64,000 nucleotides of DNA from Flammeovirgaceae bacterium UBA2786 (GCA_002352225.1 DEIA01000047.1:12364-76363), one strand, 5' to 3'; shown: positions 1-9,497, counted from the stretch's first letter. Made by a program: numbers and translations. The notes: generated from the letters alone by a model not told the origin.

Positions 1-1226
1 GAATATCTTCTTTGGTATAGAATTTCGTCAATGAGGTCATCTTTTGTTACTGCCCCCGGATAATTTCCAATTAATGCCGCATTGCGAATAATATTAATTG
101 CTGCTTCTGCGTCAAGCAGGTTTTGAGCAGATCCCAGTTGTGCAAGGGCTTCAGCTTTTATAAGAATGAGTTCTTCATTTCTGATAAACGGTATTGATGA
201 TGTGTTAGCCGTCCAACGTTTATCCTGATGAGTTCCTGTAAGTGGGCCGGCATCTGTAGAAACTGTTACGGGTGTGTTTCTGAGCAAGAACTTATCTGTT
301 ACCCGCTTATCTCCGGGGGTTGCATCATCTAACACGGATGGGTGCACTACAATAATAGTAGACACAGCGGCATTGGCTACATAAAACAGCGGGTTAAACG
401 AATCGGGTGGAGCCCCATACGGATGAGCCGGGCCTGCGTTTAAACTTCCAGTTTCATTAATAAATGATGCATTAACTGCGTCTAACGCTCCCTGCCAATC
501 TTCTCTGTATAAATTTAATCTTGCCGCTATACCCCGGTTCACTTGCTTCAGGGTTTCAATCGTATTAAATCCTGTCCATCCAGCTGTTAATTTAAATGGA
601 AAGTTGCCGGTTCCTGCTGCATTTAAATCTGTTAGACCATCATTTAGTACACCCAGAATATGATCCAGTGCTGCATCATAGGTAACATAAGGCCCCGGAT
701 TTAGCGGGTCGGCTACGTCTACCCTAATTCCATTCTGATAAACAAAGTTTGCCGGAATCATAAACTGGTAACCCATTATTGTTTTGGCAAACCCTGAAAT
801 AGCTGCTCTTTCAGTTGCTGATACAACCGTAGTATTTGCTGCTGCATCAATAAGTACTTGTGCTTGCTTAATAGCCTGATAAGGTGATGCGTAAGATCCA
901 CCTCCGGTAGCCCCAAACCCAAAATAGGCAGCATCGGGTACCCGACCATTCTGTCCAAGCCAATCGGTTTGAAACCGTGGATCTGAGCCATTCAGGTACC
1001 ATATCTCGCGGCCAAATGTATTCCATGCCTGGCTAATGTTTCCTACATAGCCTCTGTGGCGCGATTCCAAACCGGTAAGCAAAAACTGAAGTTGGTTTTT
1101 AGTTGCATTGTTTGACACACTGCCAACCGATGGGTTATTGGGATCAACAATTTCATCCAGCTCAAATGGGTTACACGCTGCTGCAACCATCAAGCCCAGA
1201 AATAAATATTTATGAATCTTTTTCAT
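1..1226 (-). CDS. SusD/RagB-like outer-membrane lipoprotein (3' end beyond window)
   Basis: Surface lipoprotein that caps a SusC-type TonB-dependent channel and captures substrate. Translation from the ATG at 1226 starts MKKIHKYLFLGL and has a lipoprotein signal ending AAAC (Cys18), followed by the usual CNPFELDEI-type start of the mature chain. About 408 codons are present without a stop. The last ones read DEILYQRRY, a stretch typical of SusD C-terminal regions, so perhaps 60-100 residues lie beyond base 1. It lies 13 bp downstream of the SusC gene and is surely cotranscribed. Substrate cannot be read from sequence, as no glycoside hydrolase or peptidase sits beside the pair here. Confidence 0.93.
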   Translation of the reverse strand, partial: MKKIHKYLFLGLMVAAACNPFELDEIVDPNNPSVGSVSNNATKNQLQFLLTGLESRHRGYVGNISQAWNTFGREIWYLNGSDPRFQTDWLGQNGRVPDAAYFGFGATGGGSYASPYQAIKQAQVLIDAAANTTVVSATERAAISGFAKTIMGYQFMIPANFVYQNGIRVDVADPLNPGPYVTYDAALDHILGVLNDGLTDLNAAGTGNFPFKLTAGWTGFNTIETLKQVNRGIAARLNLYREDWQGALDAVNASFINETGSLNAGPAHPYGAPPDSFNPLFYVANAAVSTIIVVHPSVLDDATPGDKRVTDKFLLRNTPVTVSTDAGPLTGTHQDKRWTANTSSIPFIRNEELILIKAEALAQLGSAQNLLDAEAAINIIRNAALIGNYPGAVTKDDLIDEILYQRRY

Positions 1227-1239
1227 AGATGTGTCTCGT

Positions 1240-4212
1240 TTAAAAATCAATTTGAACGTGGAAGAATAATCTGCGCATAGTTGGATAAGGCGCAATATCT
1301 ACGTTGTTGGCAAAAGATGCTCCGAAAGTAGATGTTTCCGGATCATAGCCTTCGTACTTGGTGAATAACAACACGTTGTTTCCAGAAATGCCAAGCCGTG
1401 CACGACTGATCGTGTTGCCAAACCACTTATCTGTATTTGCTTTTGGAACATTGTAATACAACCCAAGCTCGCGTAGTTTAATAAACGAAGCATCTTGTAC
1501 CCAACGGCCGGCATTGTTATACGGTGCCGGAGGTCTTTGTCTGCCATTTGGCGTTCCATCACCATCATCATCATCAAACCATCCCTTTGTTGTGCCTCCA
1601 CTATCCGTAAGGAAACTTTGCAGATTAATGTTATCTCCGCCTTTACGCCACTCCCACATAAAATTCAGGTCGAAGTTTTTGAGGAAGGTAATGCTATTAA
1701 ACCAAGACATGGTAAAGTCTGGTTGCGAATCGCCCCAAACGGTAAATTCGCTTGGTCCGGTTGTAGTTGGTGTTCCTACAATGGTTGTAGGGGCAACTCC
1801 TTCTCTGATCAGAAATGTTCCTAGTCCAGTGCCAAACGCCCCTGTTAAATAAGAAGGAATACCCAAGCGCGTTACCATCGTTTCATTCTTCCACCACATT
1901 ACACGCGAAGTCCACCGGATTTTATCCTTCTCTAAAACGGTACCGCCCAACGATAACTCAATCCCTTTGTTTTCCAATTCGGCTTCATTACTTGGGCTGG
2001 ATGTTACACCGGTTCCCGGAGCCAGGTTCAGGTTTTGAATGTTGTCTTTCGATCTTTTGATATAATACGTTCCTTCAAAAGAAATTCTATTATTAAACAA
2101 TCCAAGGTCAAGACCAAATTCCAACTCTTCTGCTCGCTCTGGAGAGATAAGCAGGTTACCAATAGTAGTAGATACCGTTGACCCTAACAAGCCACCAATG
2201 TTAACACCGGTAAGGGGAGTGAAGGTTGTTCCAAACGGTACAGGGCCAGCCGTTTGTCCATACGCAAACCTTGGCTTTAATTGCGATACTGACTTAATAC
2301 TCCAAAAATCAAAATTGGTTAAGTTAACGGCCATAGAAGCGCGCGGGAAACCGTAAAATTTATCTTTATCTCCGTTTGTTGTTGATTTATCCCAACGCAT
2401 ACCCAGTGTTCCTACAATTTTGTCCTGGTAGTTCAGGTCTTGCTGAACAAAAACACCGGCATCTTGTTGTTTGGATGTAAAGTCCGTTTCAACCTCTTGT
2501 ATGTTCGCTTGTTTAATGGATTTTTGCCCCGGGCTTAAACCACGACCTCTGTTGAAGAGAACATCTGTTTCAAAATCCAATCTAACAACACCTAATTGGG
2601 TTGTCATGTTAATCGCCCTCACATTATAATCATACACCAAAGCCGCCTGAAAGTTGGTGTTAAATGCTTCTTGCTTACCAATCAACACATCGCCCGGGTT
2701 TGCCTGCGCACGTTGATATTGCAGATCTTCGGGCAGGTAGATCATAGTAGAATTTTGTACAAAGTCTAATCCTCCGTTAAGTTTAAATTTAAGAATAGAA
2801 TTATCTGTCTTGAATAAATTGGCATCAAGTGAGAACGCTTGAATAAATCGATTTACCAACGAGTTGTTTATACCTTTATCTGTAACAGCAACCGGGTTTT
2901 CTGCTATGGTATACGGATTATCGGGGTAAACACCTTGCTCATTTGGGAACAAGTTGAAATAGTTTGGTACATACGACATGGGATAACCTATACTAGCTCC
3001 GGTGTTATTCTGATTACCGGTAAATCCTCTATCGGTAACTGTTCTAAGAACATTCGAATTGAATCCAAATGTAATGTCTTTAGTTAATTTGTGCTCAATG
3101 TTAGACCGTATAGAGTAGCGTTTAAAGCCTGTCTTTTTTACCACTCCACTTTCATCTGTAATGCCTCCATTTATATAAAACTTGGTTTTTTCATCGCCCC
3201 CACTAACTGAAATTCTTGTATTGGAAAGGGTTGCCGTGTTGCCATAGAAATAATCTTCATAGTCGATAAACTTGCCATTGGCATCATTAAACCTTTGGAG
3301 CTCAACCGGCCGTCTGGCCGCAGCGAAGAAAAAGTTAATCTTATCTTCACTCCAGTTATCTACACCCAATAATCTTAACGGAGTCCCCACACCAATGTCT
3401 TGATTAAATGAAACCACAGTTTTCCCTGCCTTTCCTTTTTTAGTAGTGATAATTATAACCCCTGCATTAGCACGCGTTCCATAAATTGCCGCAGCCGAAG
3501 GGCCTTTTAATATTTCAAGGGTTTCTATATCTGCTGGATTTAAATCTGCCAGACGGTTTGCACCATCGTCCTGCGAAGAAGCTCCTGCGCCACTTACTGT
3601 TGCACGACCCGTTCTCTGAAAAGAGTTATCAATATATACTCCATCCAAAATGATTAGGGGTTGCGAGGCGCCACTAAGCGTAGTAAATCCACGCAGCAAA
3701 ATGCTCATCCCTCCACCTGGTGCTCCCCCATTTTGGCGGATATTAGCCCCCGGAACCTTACCATAAATTGCGGCATCGGCAGTTTGAATTTGGGTGGTTC
3801 CTAAAAGATCTTTGGCTGAAACCGAACCTACTGCATTAGCAAGATTTGAACGCTTTACACTAGATGCCAACCCCGAAACAACAACCTCTTCAAGACTTGT
3901 TACATCTTCTTCTAACGAAACACTAATAGAAGTGGTGGCCGCGGACACATTTACTTCTTTGGTTTTATAACCGATAAACGAAAAGATCAGCACTGCGCTG
4001 CCATTGGCTTCTACAGAAAAATTTCCGTTTATATCAGAAATTGTTCCTTGCGAGGTTCCTTTTACAGAAACGTTAACTCCCACAATCCCCTCTGCGGTAC
4101 GGGCATCTCTTATCACACCACTTACCTGGTACGATTGGCCATAAGCTGTAAGCCCGGTTGCCAACAGCAACACAAACGCCAACCGCTTAGTCATTAAATA
4201 GAATTTCATCAT
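1240..4212 (-). CDS. SusC/RagA-family TonB-linked outer-membrane receptor
   Basis: TonB-dependent outer-membrane channel, 990 aa, importing an unidentified oligomer together with the SusD partner downstream. Order: signal peptide ending near AYGQ, carboxypeptidase-D-like beta domain (about 28-113) followed by the TonB-contact stretch EEVVVSG, plug domain (about 125-260) carrying the SusC signature IIITTKKGK, then a long beta-barrel ending in aromatic Phe (VQIDF). The ATG at 4212 overlaps an 11-bp inverted repeat. MTKRLAFVLLL from the ATG at 4194 is an equally good start and a more typical signal peptide. Barrel and plug look intact. It is first gene of a susC-susD operon. Confidence 0.95.
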   Translation of the reverse strand: MMKFYLMTKRLAFVLLLATGLTAYGQSYQVSGVIRDARTAEGIVGVNVSVKGTSQGTISDINGNFSVEANGSAVLIFSFIGYKTKEVNVSAATTSISVSLEEDVTSLEEVVVSGLASSVKRSNLANAVGSVSAKDLLGTTQIQTADAAIYGKVPGANIRQNGGAPGGGMSILLRGFTTLSGASQPLIILDGVYIDNSFQRTGRATVSGAGASSQDDGANRLADLNPADIETLEILKGPSAAAIYGTRANAGVIIITTKKGKAGKTVVSFNQDIGVGTPLRLLGVDNWSEDKINFFFAAARRPVELQRFNDANGKFIDYEDYFYGNTATLSNTRISVSGGDEKTKFYINGGITDESGVVKKTGFKRYSIRSNIEHKLTKDITFGFNSNVLRTVTDRGFTGNQNNTGASIGYPMSYVPNYFNLFPNEQGVYPDNPYTIAENPVAVTDKGINNSLVNRFIQAFSLDANLFKTDNSILKFKLNGGLDFVQNSTMIYLPEDLQYQRAQANPGDVLIGKQEAFNTNFQAALVYDYNVRAINMTTQLGVVRLDFETDVLFNRGRGLSPGQKSIKQANIQEVETDFTSKQQDAGVFVQQDLNYQDKIVGTLGMRWDKSTTNGDKDKFYGFPRASMAVNLTNFDFWSIKSVSQLKPRFAYGQTAGPVPFGTTFTPLTGVNIGGLLGSTVSTTIGNLLISPERAEELEFGLDLGLFNNRISFEGTYYIKRSKDNIQNLNLAPGTGVTSSPSNEAELENKGIELSLGGTVLEKDKIRWTSRVMWWKNETMVTRLGIPSYLTGAFGTGLGTFLIREGVAPTTIVGTPTTTGPSEFTVWGDSQPDFTMSWFNSITFLKNFDLNFMWEWRKGGDNINLQSFLTDSGGTTKGWFDDDDGDGTPNGRQRPPAPYNNAGRWVQDASFIKLRELGLYYNVPKANTDKWFGNTISRARLGISGNNVLLFTKYEGYDPETSTFGASFANNVDIAPYPTMRRLFFHVQIDF

Positions 4213-4253
4213 ACTTTAACTTTTAGGTTTTAAAATTTACTTGTTAAAGTATG
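4210..4253 (-). promoter_or_regulatory. Leader hairpin overlapping the susC start codon
   Basis: CATACTTTAAC (4210-4220) and GTTAAAGTATG (4243-4253) form a perfect 11-bp inverted repeat with a 22-nt A/T-rich loop. On the transcribed strand the 3' arm ends exactly in the first ATG of the SusC gene. In RNA it would pair the start codon and the bases upstream of it. As DNA it could equally be an operator. Confidence 0.5.
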
Positions 4254-4285
4254 CAACGAAATTTTTACGCCATAACCGATCATCA

Positions 4286-4293
4286 CAAAAGTA
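4286..4293 (-). promoter_or_regulatory. Bacteroidota -7 element for susC/susD
   Basis: On the minus strand the bases read TACTTTTG, a full match to TAnnTTTG. A good -33 TTTG is not seen at the expected spacing. Transcription would begin near 4279 and give a leader of about 67 nt that contains the whole 11-bp inverted repeat. Confidence 0.4.
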
Positions 4294-4309
4294 AACACCC
4301 TAAGAATCT

Positions 4310-4957
4310 CTACTTCTCACACAACCCCCCTTTTGCAATCCAGAGTTTCTGAATTTCAATTTGCAGTAACCCCTGGCGTACAGCGGGATCGGTTTCAATT
4401 ACCTCTTGCTCCAGGTTGCCTTTCATTATCAGTATTCCACCTTCGTTATCGCCAAACGTAGCTTCGGTTATTACATTACCGGTCTTAGCAATTTCCTTCA
4501 GGTAGTTGTCATGCATCATAAAAATACGTGGAGCATCCTGTATATTAAACTTAGCAATGTTGGGTATATACCGCACAAAATGATACGTTACCATTTCATA
4601 ATGTTCTCCTACTGCACAGGCCCCACCTATGCGGGGGTAGTACGGCAATACCTCTACCCGCCAGCGATTAGCCTGTATGCCCGGGTCGGTCTTCAGCCAT
4701 TCTTTAACCTGCTCAACTGAGTTTGATTTAAAAATGAAAATACCTCCCCCTCCATCAAATGGTCCGGCCGAAACCAACTTACCTTCTTTTGCCAATCGCT
4801 CAATGTTAGCCAGGTGCCCCTCCATTATTTTCTTTACTTCGGCTTCTGGTAGTTCCGCCTTGTCGGTGCGCTTGTTCAGAAACACAAAAATCAACTCCGG
4901 TGCTTGTGCCAGACTTATGCCCGGAAGCAGTAGCAGTATTAAGATGAAAGTCTTCAT
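4310..4957 (-). CDS. Secreted two-domain YCII-related protein
   Basis: 215 aa with a signal peptide (MKTFILILLLLPGISLAQ). Two YCII-like modules follow. The first, about 22-105, runs from ELIFVFLNKRTDK through the glycine-rich AGPFDGGGGIFIFK. The second, about 120-210, runs from MVTYHFVRYIP through TEATFGDNEGGILIMKG. YCII proteins are ferredoxin-like dimers, some with dehalogenase-like roles, but most have no known reaction, and periplasmic double versions are uncharacterised. It is read leftward, ending 97 bp before susC, so it may share transcripts with its neighbours. No catalytic assignment is justified. Confidence 0.8.
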   Translation of the reverse strand: MKTFILILLLLPGISLAQAPELIFVFLNKRTDKAELPEAEVKKIMEGHLANIERLAKEGKLVSAGPFDGGGGIFIFKSNSVEQVKEWLKTDPGIQANRWRVEVLPYYPRIGGACAVGEHYEMVTYHFVRYIPNIAKFNIQDAPRIFMMHDNYLKEIAKTGNVITEATFGDNEGGILIMKGNLEQEVIETDPAVRQGLLQIEIQKLWIAKGGLCEK

Positions 4958-5008
4958 GTTACTAAAGATAGCAAATCCATGCTGTGTTACTAACCGTGCA
5001 TTTTGGGG

Positions 5009-5926
5009 TTAACCTGTTTTTTGCTTACCCACTAATAACACTCCCGCTAAAATCAGAGCGGTGCCTATCAGTTGTAACAGCGAAATGGCTTCCTGTAAAA
5101 AGAAATAAGCCATTATTATGGTTGACACCGGGCCAATGCTGCCCACAATAGCCGCATTATCTGAACCTATACGTTTAATGCCTGCTACCACCAGGTAAGA
5201 AGGAATAACGGTTGATAGTAGCGCCATCAAAAAGCTGTATATATAAACAGCTGGTGAAAAATGTAATAGCGAGACATTAGATGTAATGAAGAAATGTAAC
5301 AATACCCCTATCGAAGCAAAACTCATGGCATAACTATTAAACTTGGCTGACCCTACAATGGGAATTAACCTACCACTACCCACTATATAAGCTGCATAGG
5401 TAAACGCACAAACAAGGATAAAAAACGACCCCAGAAAAAAATCCTTATTGTAAACAGCCTGCCCCTGTGCTTCGCTTATAAATGCCACAAACAACCCGGC
5501 ATACGTAATTAGTAACGCAATCCATTGTATGGGTTTAATTTTTACTTTGAAGATGATGGCCGACATAAGTAAGACCAGCGTTGGATAGATGAAAAGTATC
5601 AGGCGTTCAATACCGGCTGTTACATATTGTAATCCCAAAAAATCCAGTAAGCTGCTAATGTAGTAACCCAGGCAGCCAACTAAAGCCACTCCTAACCATT
5701 GTTTAGCGGTAAAGCGTACATTGGTTTGTTTACTGCTTGATATGGCTGCTGCTATAACAAAAAAGGGAAGTGAAAAAATCATGCGTAGCGCCAGCAACGA
5801 AATAGCATCCACTTCAGTCTCGCGATAGGCAAGTTTTACAAAAATGGCTTTCGTTGAAAAGCAGATTGCTCCCAACAGGGTAAGCAATATTCCGCTTGCC
5901 AGTGTTCCTTGCGCTTGCTTTGTCAT
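5009..5926 (-). CDS. EamA/DMT-family transporter
   Basis: Inner-membrane drug/metabolite transporter-type exporter, 305 aa, with about ten hydrophobic helices in two repeated EamA halves. The first half starts GILLTLLGAICFSTKAIFVK and the second starts near FLGSFFILVCAFTYAAYIV, which is the usual length and layout. Its ATG (5926) directly abuts the stop of the GMC dehydrogenase gene with no base between, so the two are translationally linked. The operon suggests export or uptake of a compound related to the dehydrogenase reaction. The substrate is unknown. Confidence 0.9.
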   Translation of the reverse strand: MTKQAQGTLASGILLTLLGAICFSTKAIFVKLAYRETEVDAISLLALRMIFSLPFFVIAAAISSSKQTNVRFTAKQWLGVALVGCLGYYISSLLDFLGLQYVTAGIERLILFIYPTLVLLMSAIIFKVKIKPIQWIALLITYAGLFVAFISEAQGQAVYNKDFFLGSFFILVCAFTYAAYIVGSGRLIPIVGSAKFNSYAMSFASIGVLLHFFITSNVSLLHFSPAVYIYSFLMALLSTVIPSYLVVAGIKRIGSDNAAIVGSIGPVSTIIMAYFFLQEAISLLQLIGTALILAGVLLVGKQKTG

Positions 5927-7645
5927 TTAGATTTTACCCCATCTCTGATTTTTCATAGCATGGTGTGCTGCACGCGCAGCAAAAGCCATGTATGTAAGCG
6001 ATGGGTTTTGTGTAGAGGTGGAGGTCATACAGGCTCCATCGGTAACATATACGTTAGCGCAAGCATGCAACTGGTGGTTTTTGTTGAGTAACGAGGTTTT
6101 GGGATCTTTACCCATTCGCACTCCGCCCATTTCATGAATATCCAGGCCGGGAGCCCGGTGGTCGTCACGCACACGAATGTTGGTGAATCCGGCTTTCTCA
6201 AACATTTCTGTCATTTGCTCTTGGTAATCCTTCACCATCTTCTCATCATTATCATCGTATTCTACATGCACACTTAATAATGGAATACCCCAGGCGTCTT
6301 TTTCGTTTTTACTTAGGGTTACAAGGTTAGATTCTTTCGGAATAGTTTCTCCCATCATATGCGAACCCACAGTCCAATTGCCATACTTTGAGGGATTTAG
6401 TAATTGCTCCTTTAGCGAAAGTCCGATACCGCTTTGGTCCGCATAATTATACTTTCCGGCACTGAAACCAGCCGCATACCCACGCAAAAAATCTGTTTCC
6501 TGCTTATGCAGATTTCGGAACCGGGGAAAGTACCCGCTGGTTGGTCTTCCTCCTTGTGTTGTATAATCGGCAAATCCTTCATACTCGGCCGAGATGCCAG
6601 CCCGATAATTATGAAACGCCACATACTTACCCAACAAACCATTATCATTACCCAATCCATTAGGAAAACGATTAGATGTTGAGTTGAGCAAAATAAGATT
6701 GGTGTTAAGCGCGGCAGCGTTTACAAAAATTACATCAGCGAAGTATTCTTCGGTTTGTTTGGTGTTGGCATCTACCATGCGCACGCCCGTTGCTTTGCCT
6801 TTTGCCTCATCGTAAATAATAGAATGAACAACCGCATCCGTTCTCATGGTCAGGTTACCGGTTCTTTCTGCCCATGGTAATGTTGATGCGTTGGCACTGA
6901 AGTACCCACCAAACGGACAACCACGCTGGCACAGGTTACGGCTCTGGCATTGTAGCCGGCCTTGTTGCTTATAGTATTCGAGGTTGCCGGTTATGTGTGC
7001 GCAGCGTGCCAGAATCATGTGGCGGCTATCACCGTAATGTTTCTTTAACTGCTCCTGAAAATATTTCTCTACAATATTCAATTCAAAGCCGGGCAGAAAT
7101 TCGCCATCCGGTAAATTAGGTAGCCCGTCTTTATTGCCCGATACTCCGGCAAATTTTTCTACATGACTGTACCAGGGAGCAATATCGTTGTAGCGAATGG
7201 GCCAATCTATGGCAAAGCCATCGCGGGCCGGGCCTTCAAAATCAAAATCGGACCACCGTTGTACCTGTCTTGCCCACAACAACGATTTACCGCCTACCTG
7301 GTAGCCCCTAATCCAATCAAACGGTTTTTCCTGTATGTAAGGATGCTCTTTGTCTTTCACAAAAAAATGCATGGCGTCTTCGCGAAAAGCATAGCACTTG
7401 CTCACTACCGGATTTTCTTCTTCTATTTGCTTGGTGAGTTGGCCCCGGTGTTCAAATTCGAAAGGCAGCATGTTGGTTGTGGGATAATCGTGCAAATGTT
7501 TTACCTCGCGACCTCGTTCAATCACCAATGTTTTTACACCATGCTCGCATAATTCTTTTGCCGCCCAGCTACCGCTTAAACCCGAACCTATTACAATAGC
7601 CTGAAAGGTGCGTTGCTGTGTTGCGTCTATATTAAAGTTAGCCAT
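5927..7645 (-). CDS. GMC-family FAD-dependent dehydrogenase
   Basis: 572-aa flavoprotein of the glucose-methanol-choline family, closest in style to the large subunit of membrane-bound gluconate/2-keto-sugar dehydrogenases. Visible features: FAD dinucleotide fold VIGSGLSGSWAAKEL (about 16-30), GGKSLLWARQ (substrate/FAD loop), a Cys cluster CQSRNLCQRGCPFGG (about 233-247) common in this branch, and the C-terminal block HEMGGVRMG ... NVYVTDGACMTSTSTQNPSL containing the catalytic His/Asn region. No signal peptide of its own; such subunits are carried across the membrane with a Tat-tagged partner, here the overlapping upstream gene. The natural substrate (sugar, sugar acid or alcohol) cannot be told. 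Confidence 0.92.
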   Translation of the reverse strand: MANFNIDATQQRTFQAIVIGSGLSGSWAAKELCEHGVKTLVIERGREVKHLHDYPTTNMLPFEFEHRGQLTKQIEEENPVVSKCYAFREDAMHFFVKDKEHPYIQEKPFDWIRGYQVGGKSLLWARQVQRWSDFDFEGPARDGFAIDWPIRYNDIAPWYSHVEKFAGVSGNKDGLPNLPDGEFLPGFELNIVEKYFQEQLKKHYGDSRHMILARCAHITGNLEYYKQQGRLQCQSRNLCQRGCPFGGYFSANASTLPWAERTGNLTMRTDAVVHSIIYDEAKGKATGVRMVDANTKQTEEYFADVIFVNAAALNTNLILLNSTSNRFPNGLGNDNGLLGKYVAFHNYRAGISAEYEGFADYTTQGGRPTSGYFPRFRNLHKQETDFLRGYAAGFSAGKYNYADQSGIGLSLKEQLLNPSKYGNWTVGSHMMGETIPKESNLVTLSKNEKDAWGIPLLSVHVEYDDNDEKMVKDYQEQMTEMFEKAGFTNIRVRDDHRAPGLDIHEMGGVRMGKDPKTSLLNKNHQLHACANVYVTDGACMTSTSTQNPSLTYMAFAARAAHHAMKNQRWGKI

Positions 7646-8204
7646 CGATTTTCATGTTTGAGATACTGCTGATTAACACTTCGCCATTATAGCTGCCGGG
7701 AATTAAACTATAGGGTTTTATTTCGGTCATTATATATTGGCTCATCATAAAACCTTGAATAGTAAACCGCTTGGTGATGGACAAAAATTCGCGAACAGCT
7801 TTCTGATTTTCATCTGTTGTCTCTGCCCCGATCGATAATCCTTCTGCTATTACTTTCTCTTTTGCTGTTGATTCAAGTTTTGAAAAATTTTTACCTCCCT
7901 TTTTCTTACTAAAGGAGTTAAATGCCTGCAGCCCGATGGTAAATTGAGTTTGACCGGTTTGGGCCACACAATCATTAACCATTACTAAGATAAAATCCTG
8001 AATGGCCAGATCTTGTGCCCCTTTCAGTTTACCGGGAGGGATTATCGTGTCTGCAATTTGTGCCAGTAAAGATTGTTGTGCTGGCGTTACCTTTAAGTTA
8101 GAATATGCAGCCAATATTTCTTCCTTCTCAAAATTACAGGAGGGAACAAGAATAGCTCCGCCTGTTAGCACGGCCAGGCTTTTAAGGGCTTCTCTTCGTT
8201 GCAT
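7638..8204 (-). CDS. Gluconate 2-dehydrogenase subunit 3-type Tat lipoprotein
   Basis: 188 aa. The N-terminus MQRREALKSLAVLTGG has twin arginines, and LVPSC is a lipobox (Cys23), so this is probably a Tat-exported lipoprotein. The rest matches the subunit-3 family, with the marker IADTIIPP near residues 50-57. The subunit escorts and anchors the FAD subunit in the periplasm. Its last 8 bases overlap the start of the GMC gene (ATGGCTAA shared), a classic coupled pair. No cytochrome c subunit is nearby, so the electron acceptor is unknown. Confidence 0.9.
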   Translation of the reverse strand: MQRREALKSLAVLTGGAILVPSCNFEKEEILAAYSNLKVTPAQQSLLAQIADTIIPPGKLKGAQDLAIQDFILVMVNDCVAQTGQTQFTIGLQAFNSFSKKKGGKNFSKLESTAKEKVIAEGLSIGAETTDENQKAVREFLSITKRFTIQGFMMSQYIMTEIKPYSLIPGSYNGEVLISSISNMKIDG

Positions 8205-8259
8205 GTGGGTTTATGTTTGGGTAGAGTAAATATATTAAGGCTATGAGATATACCAATTG

Positions 8260-8271
8260 TTAGGAACCTAA
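8260..8271. promoter_or_regulatory. Small palindrome upstream of the dehydrogenase operon
   Basis: TTAGGAACCTAA is a perfect palindrome with 5-bp arms TTAGG/CCTAA and a 2-bp centre, 56 bp before the start of the subunit-3 gene. It resembles the TTAGGTTGACCTAA palindrome at 33713-33726. It lies where an operator would be expected, but its role is unproven. Confidence 0.25.
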
Positions 8272-8342
8272 TAAATACATAGCATTCTATGCGAAAAGTG
8301 CCAACAAAAAAACGATTACACCCTGACTTATTCCGGAATGAT

Positions 8343-9497
8343 TTACTTCCCCATCAACGCTTTCACTAATTTCATTATATCCTTTTCGGTGTTGTACACA
8401 TGAGGCGACACACGAATTGCATTGCCTCTGAACGAAACGGATATTTTATTCTTTACAACTTGCTTCTTCACGGTTTCCATATCCATGCCTTCGGGTAAAC
8501 GAATGCCAAATAAATGATACCCCCGATATGCTTCATCTTCTATCCAAAAACCTGCTTCGCGCAAAAGCGCAATTGGCTTTTGTGTTATTGTCTTACAGTA
8601 TTCCTGAATGGCTTTCGGTTTCCATTGATTAATTTGTTTCAATGCCTGCAGCATCATAGGCACCAGAATAAAATTACTGTGCTCACCTACTTCGTAACGT
8701 AAGGCTCCGGGTTGGTAATCGGGTTGATAGTTTACCAGCTCCGAAAAGTTTTCGCTGTTTAATCGGTTTATCCAATTTTCCTCCACAGGTTTTCCGTTAT
8801 CAAATTTTTCGCCATAGTAGGCCATCCCAATCGAATAAGGCCCCATCAACCATTTGTATCCGGCACAAATCAGAGCATCGGGTTGAATTTCTTTAACGCT
8901 AAAGGGTAATGCCCCTACCGATTGTGTTCCGTCTATCACCATTCTGGCACCTACTTCGTGGGTGCGCGTTCGTATTGCTTTCAAGTTGAACTTCGTTCCA
9001 TCGGCCCAATGTACGTGGCCTAATGCTACCAATTTTGTATTGGAATCTATTGCACTAAGCAGATGTTCGTTCCATTGCTTACCGCGATCGGTTTGGGTTT
9101 CGGGAGGCGAAACTATTTTAATTTGTACCCCGGTATCGGCCTGCAGCCGTTGCCAGGGATAGTAATTGCTTGGAAACTGCTCGGATGCAACCACAATGTT
9201 ATTGTGCGAAGAAACCTTCAGGTTATTCATCACATTAGCCAAACCATACGATACAGATGGTATAAGCACAATGCGCGAGGGTTCTGCCTGAATCAGTTTT
9301 GCATATTCCTTTCTTAATTTTTCTGTCTCCGTAAAAAAATCTTTTGGAGAAACCTGCATTGGATTTCTCTTTTTTAGCATACCCGCTATGCCCGCCTTCT
9401 CAACAGACTTAAGCAAGGGCGACATATACGCGCAGTTGAGATAAGTGGCTTGTGATGATAACGAGAACAGCGCACGTTGTTGTTTTATTTTGGCCAT
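8343..9497 (-). CDS. Class V PLP-dependent aminotransferase-like protein
   Basis: 384 aa cytoplasmic fold-type I PLP enzyme of the class V group (cysteine desulfurase / isopenicillin-N epimerase-like). Schiff-base lysine is Lys215 in CAGYKWLMGP. Asp189 in MVIDGTQSVGA is the PLP-nitrogen partner, and His161 in LGHVHWADG stacks on the ring. The first residues, SSQATYLNCAYMSPLL, are typical of the epimerase-like branch. There is no signal peptide. It stands alone between the dehydrogenase operon and a divergent small gene, so its substrate is not indicated. Kynureninase or selenocysteine lyase activity cannot be excluded. Confidence 0.88.
   Translation of the reverse strand: MAKIKQQRALFSLSSQATYLNCAYMSPLLKSVEKAGIAGMLKKRNPMQVSPKDFFTETEKLRKEYAKLIQAEPSRIVLIPSVSYGLANVMNNLKVSSHNNIVVASEQFPSNYYPWQRLQADTGVQIKIVSPPETQTDRGKQWNEHLLSAIDSNTKLVALGHVHWADGTKFNLKAIRTRTHEVGARMVIDGTQSVGALPFSVKEIQPDALICAGYKWLMGPYSIGMAYYGEKFDNGKPVEENWINRLNSENFSELVNYQPDYQPGALRYEVGEHSNFILVPMMLQALKQINQWKPKAIQEYCKTITQKPIALLREAGFWIEDEAYRGYHLFGIRLPEGMDMETVKKQVVKNKISVSFRGNAIRVSPHVYNTEKDIMKLVKALMGK

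Noticed and set aside
8343..9497. Cysteine desulfurase (IscS/NifS)
   Set aside because: The conserved catalytic Cys loop of IscS/SufS could not be located, and no iron-sulfur assembly genes are nearby; called class V aminotransferase-like instead.
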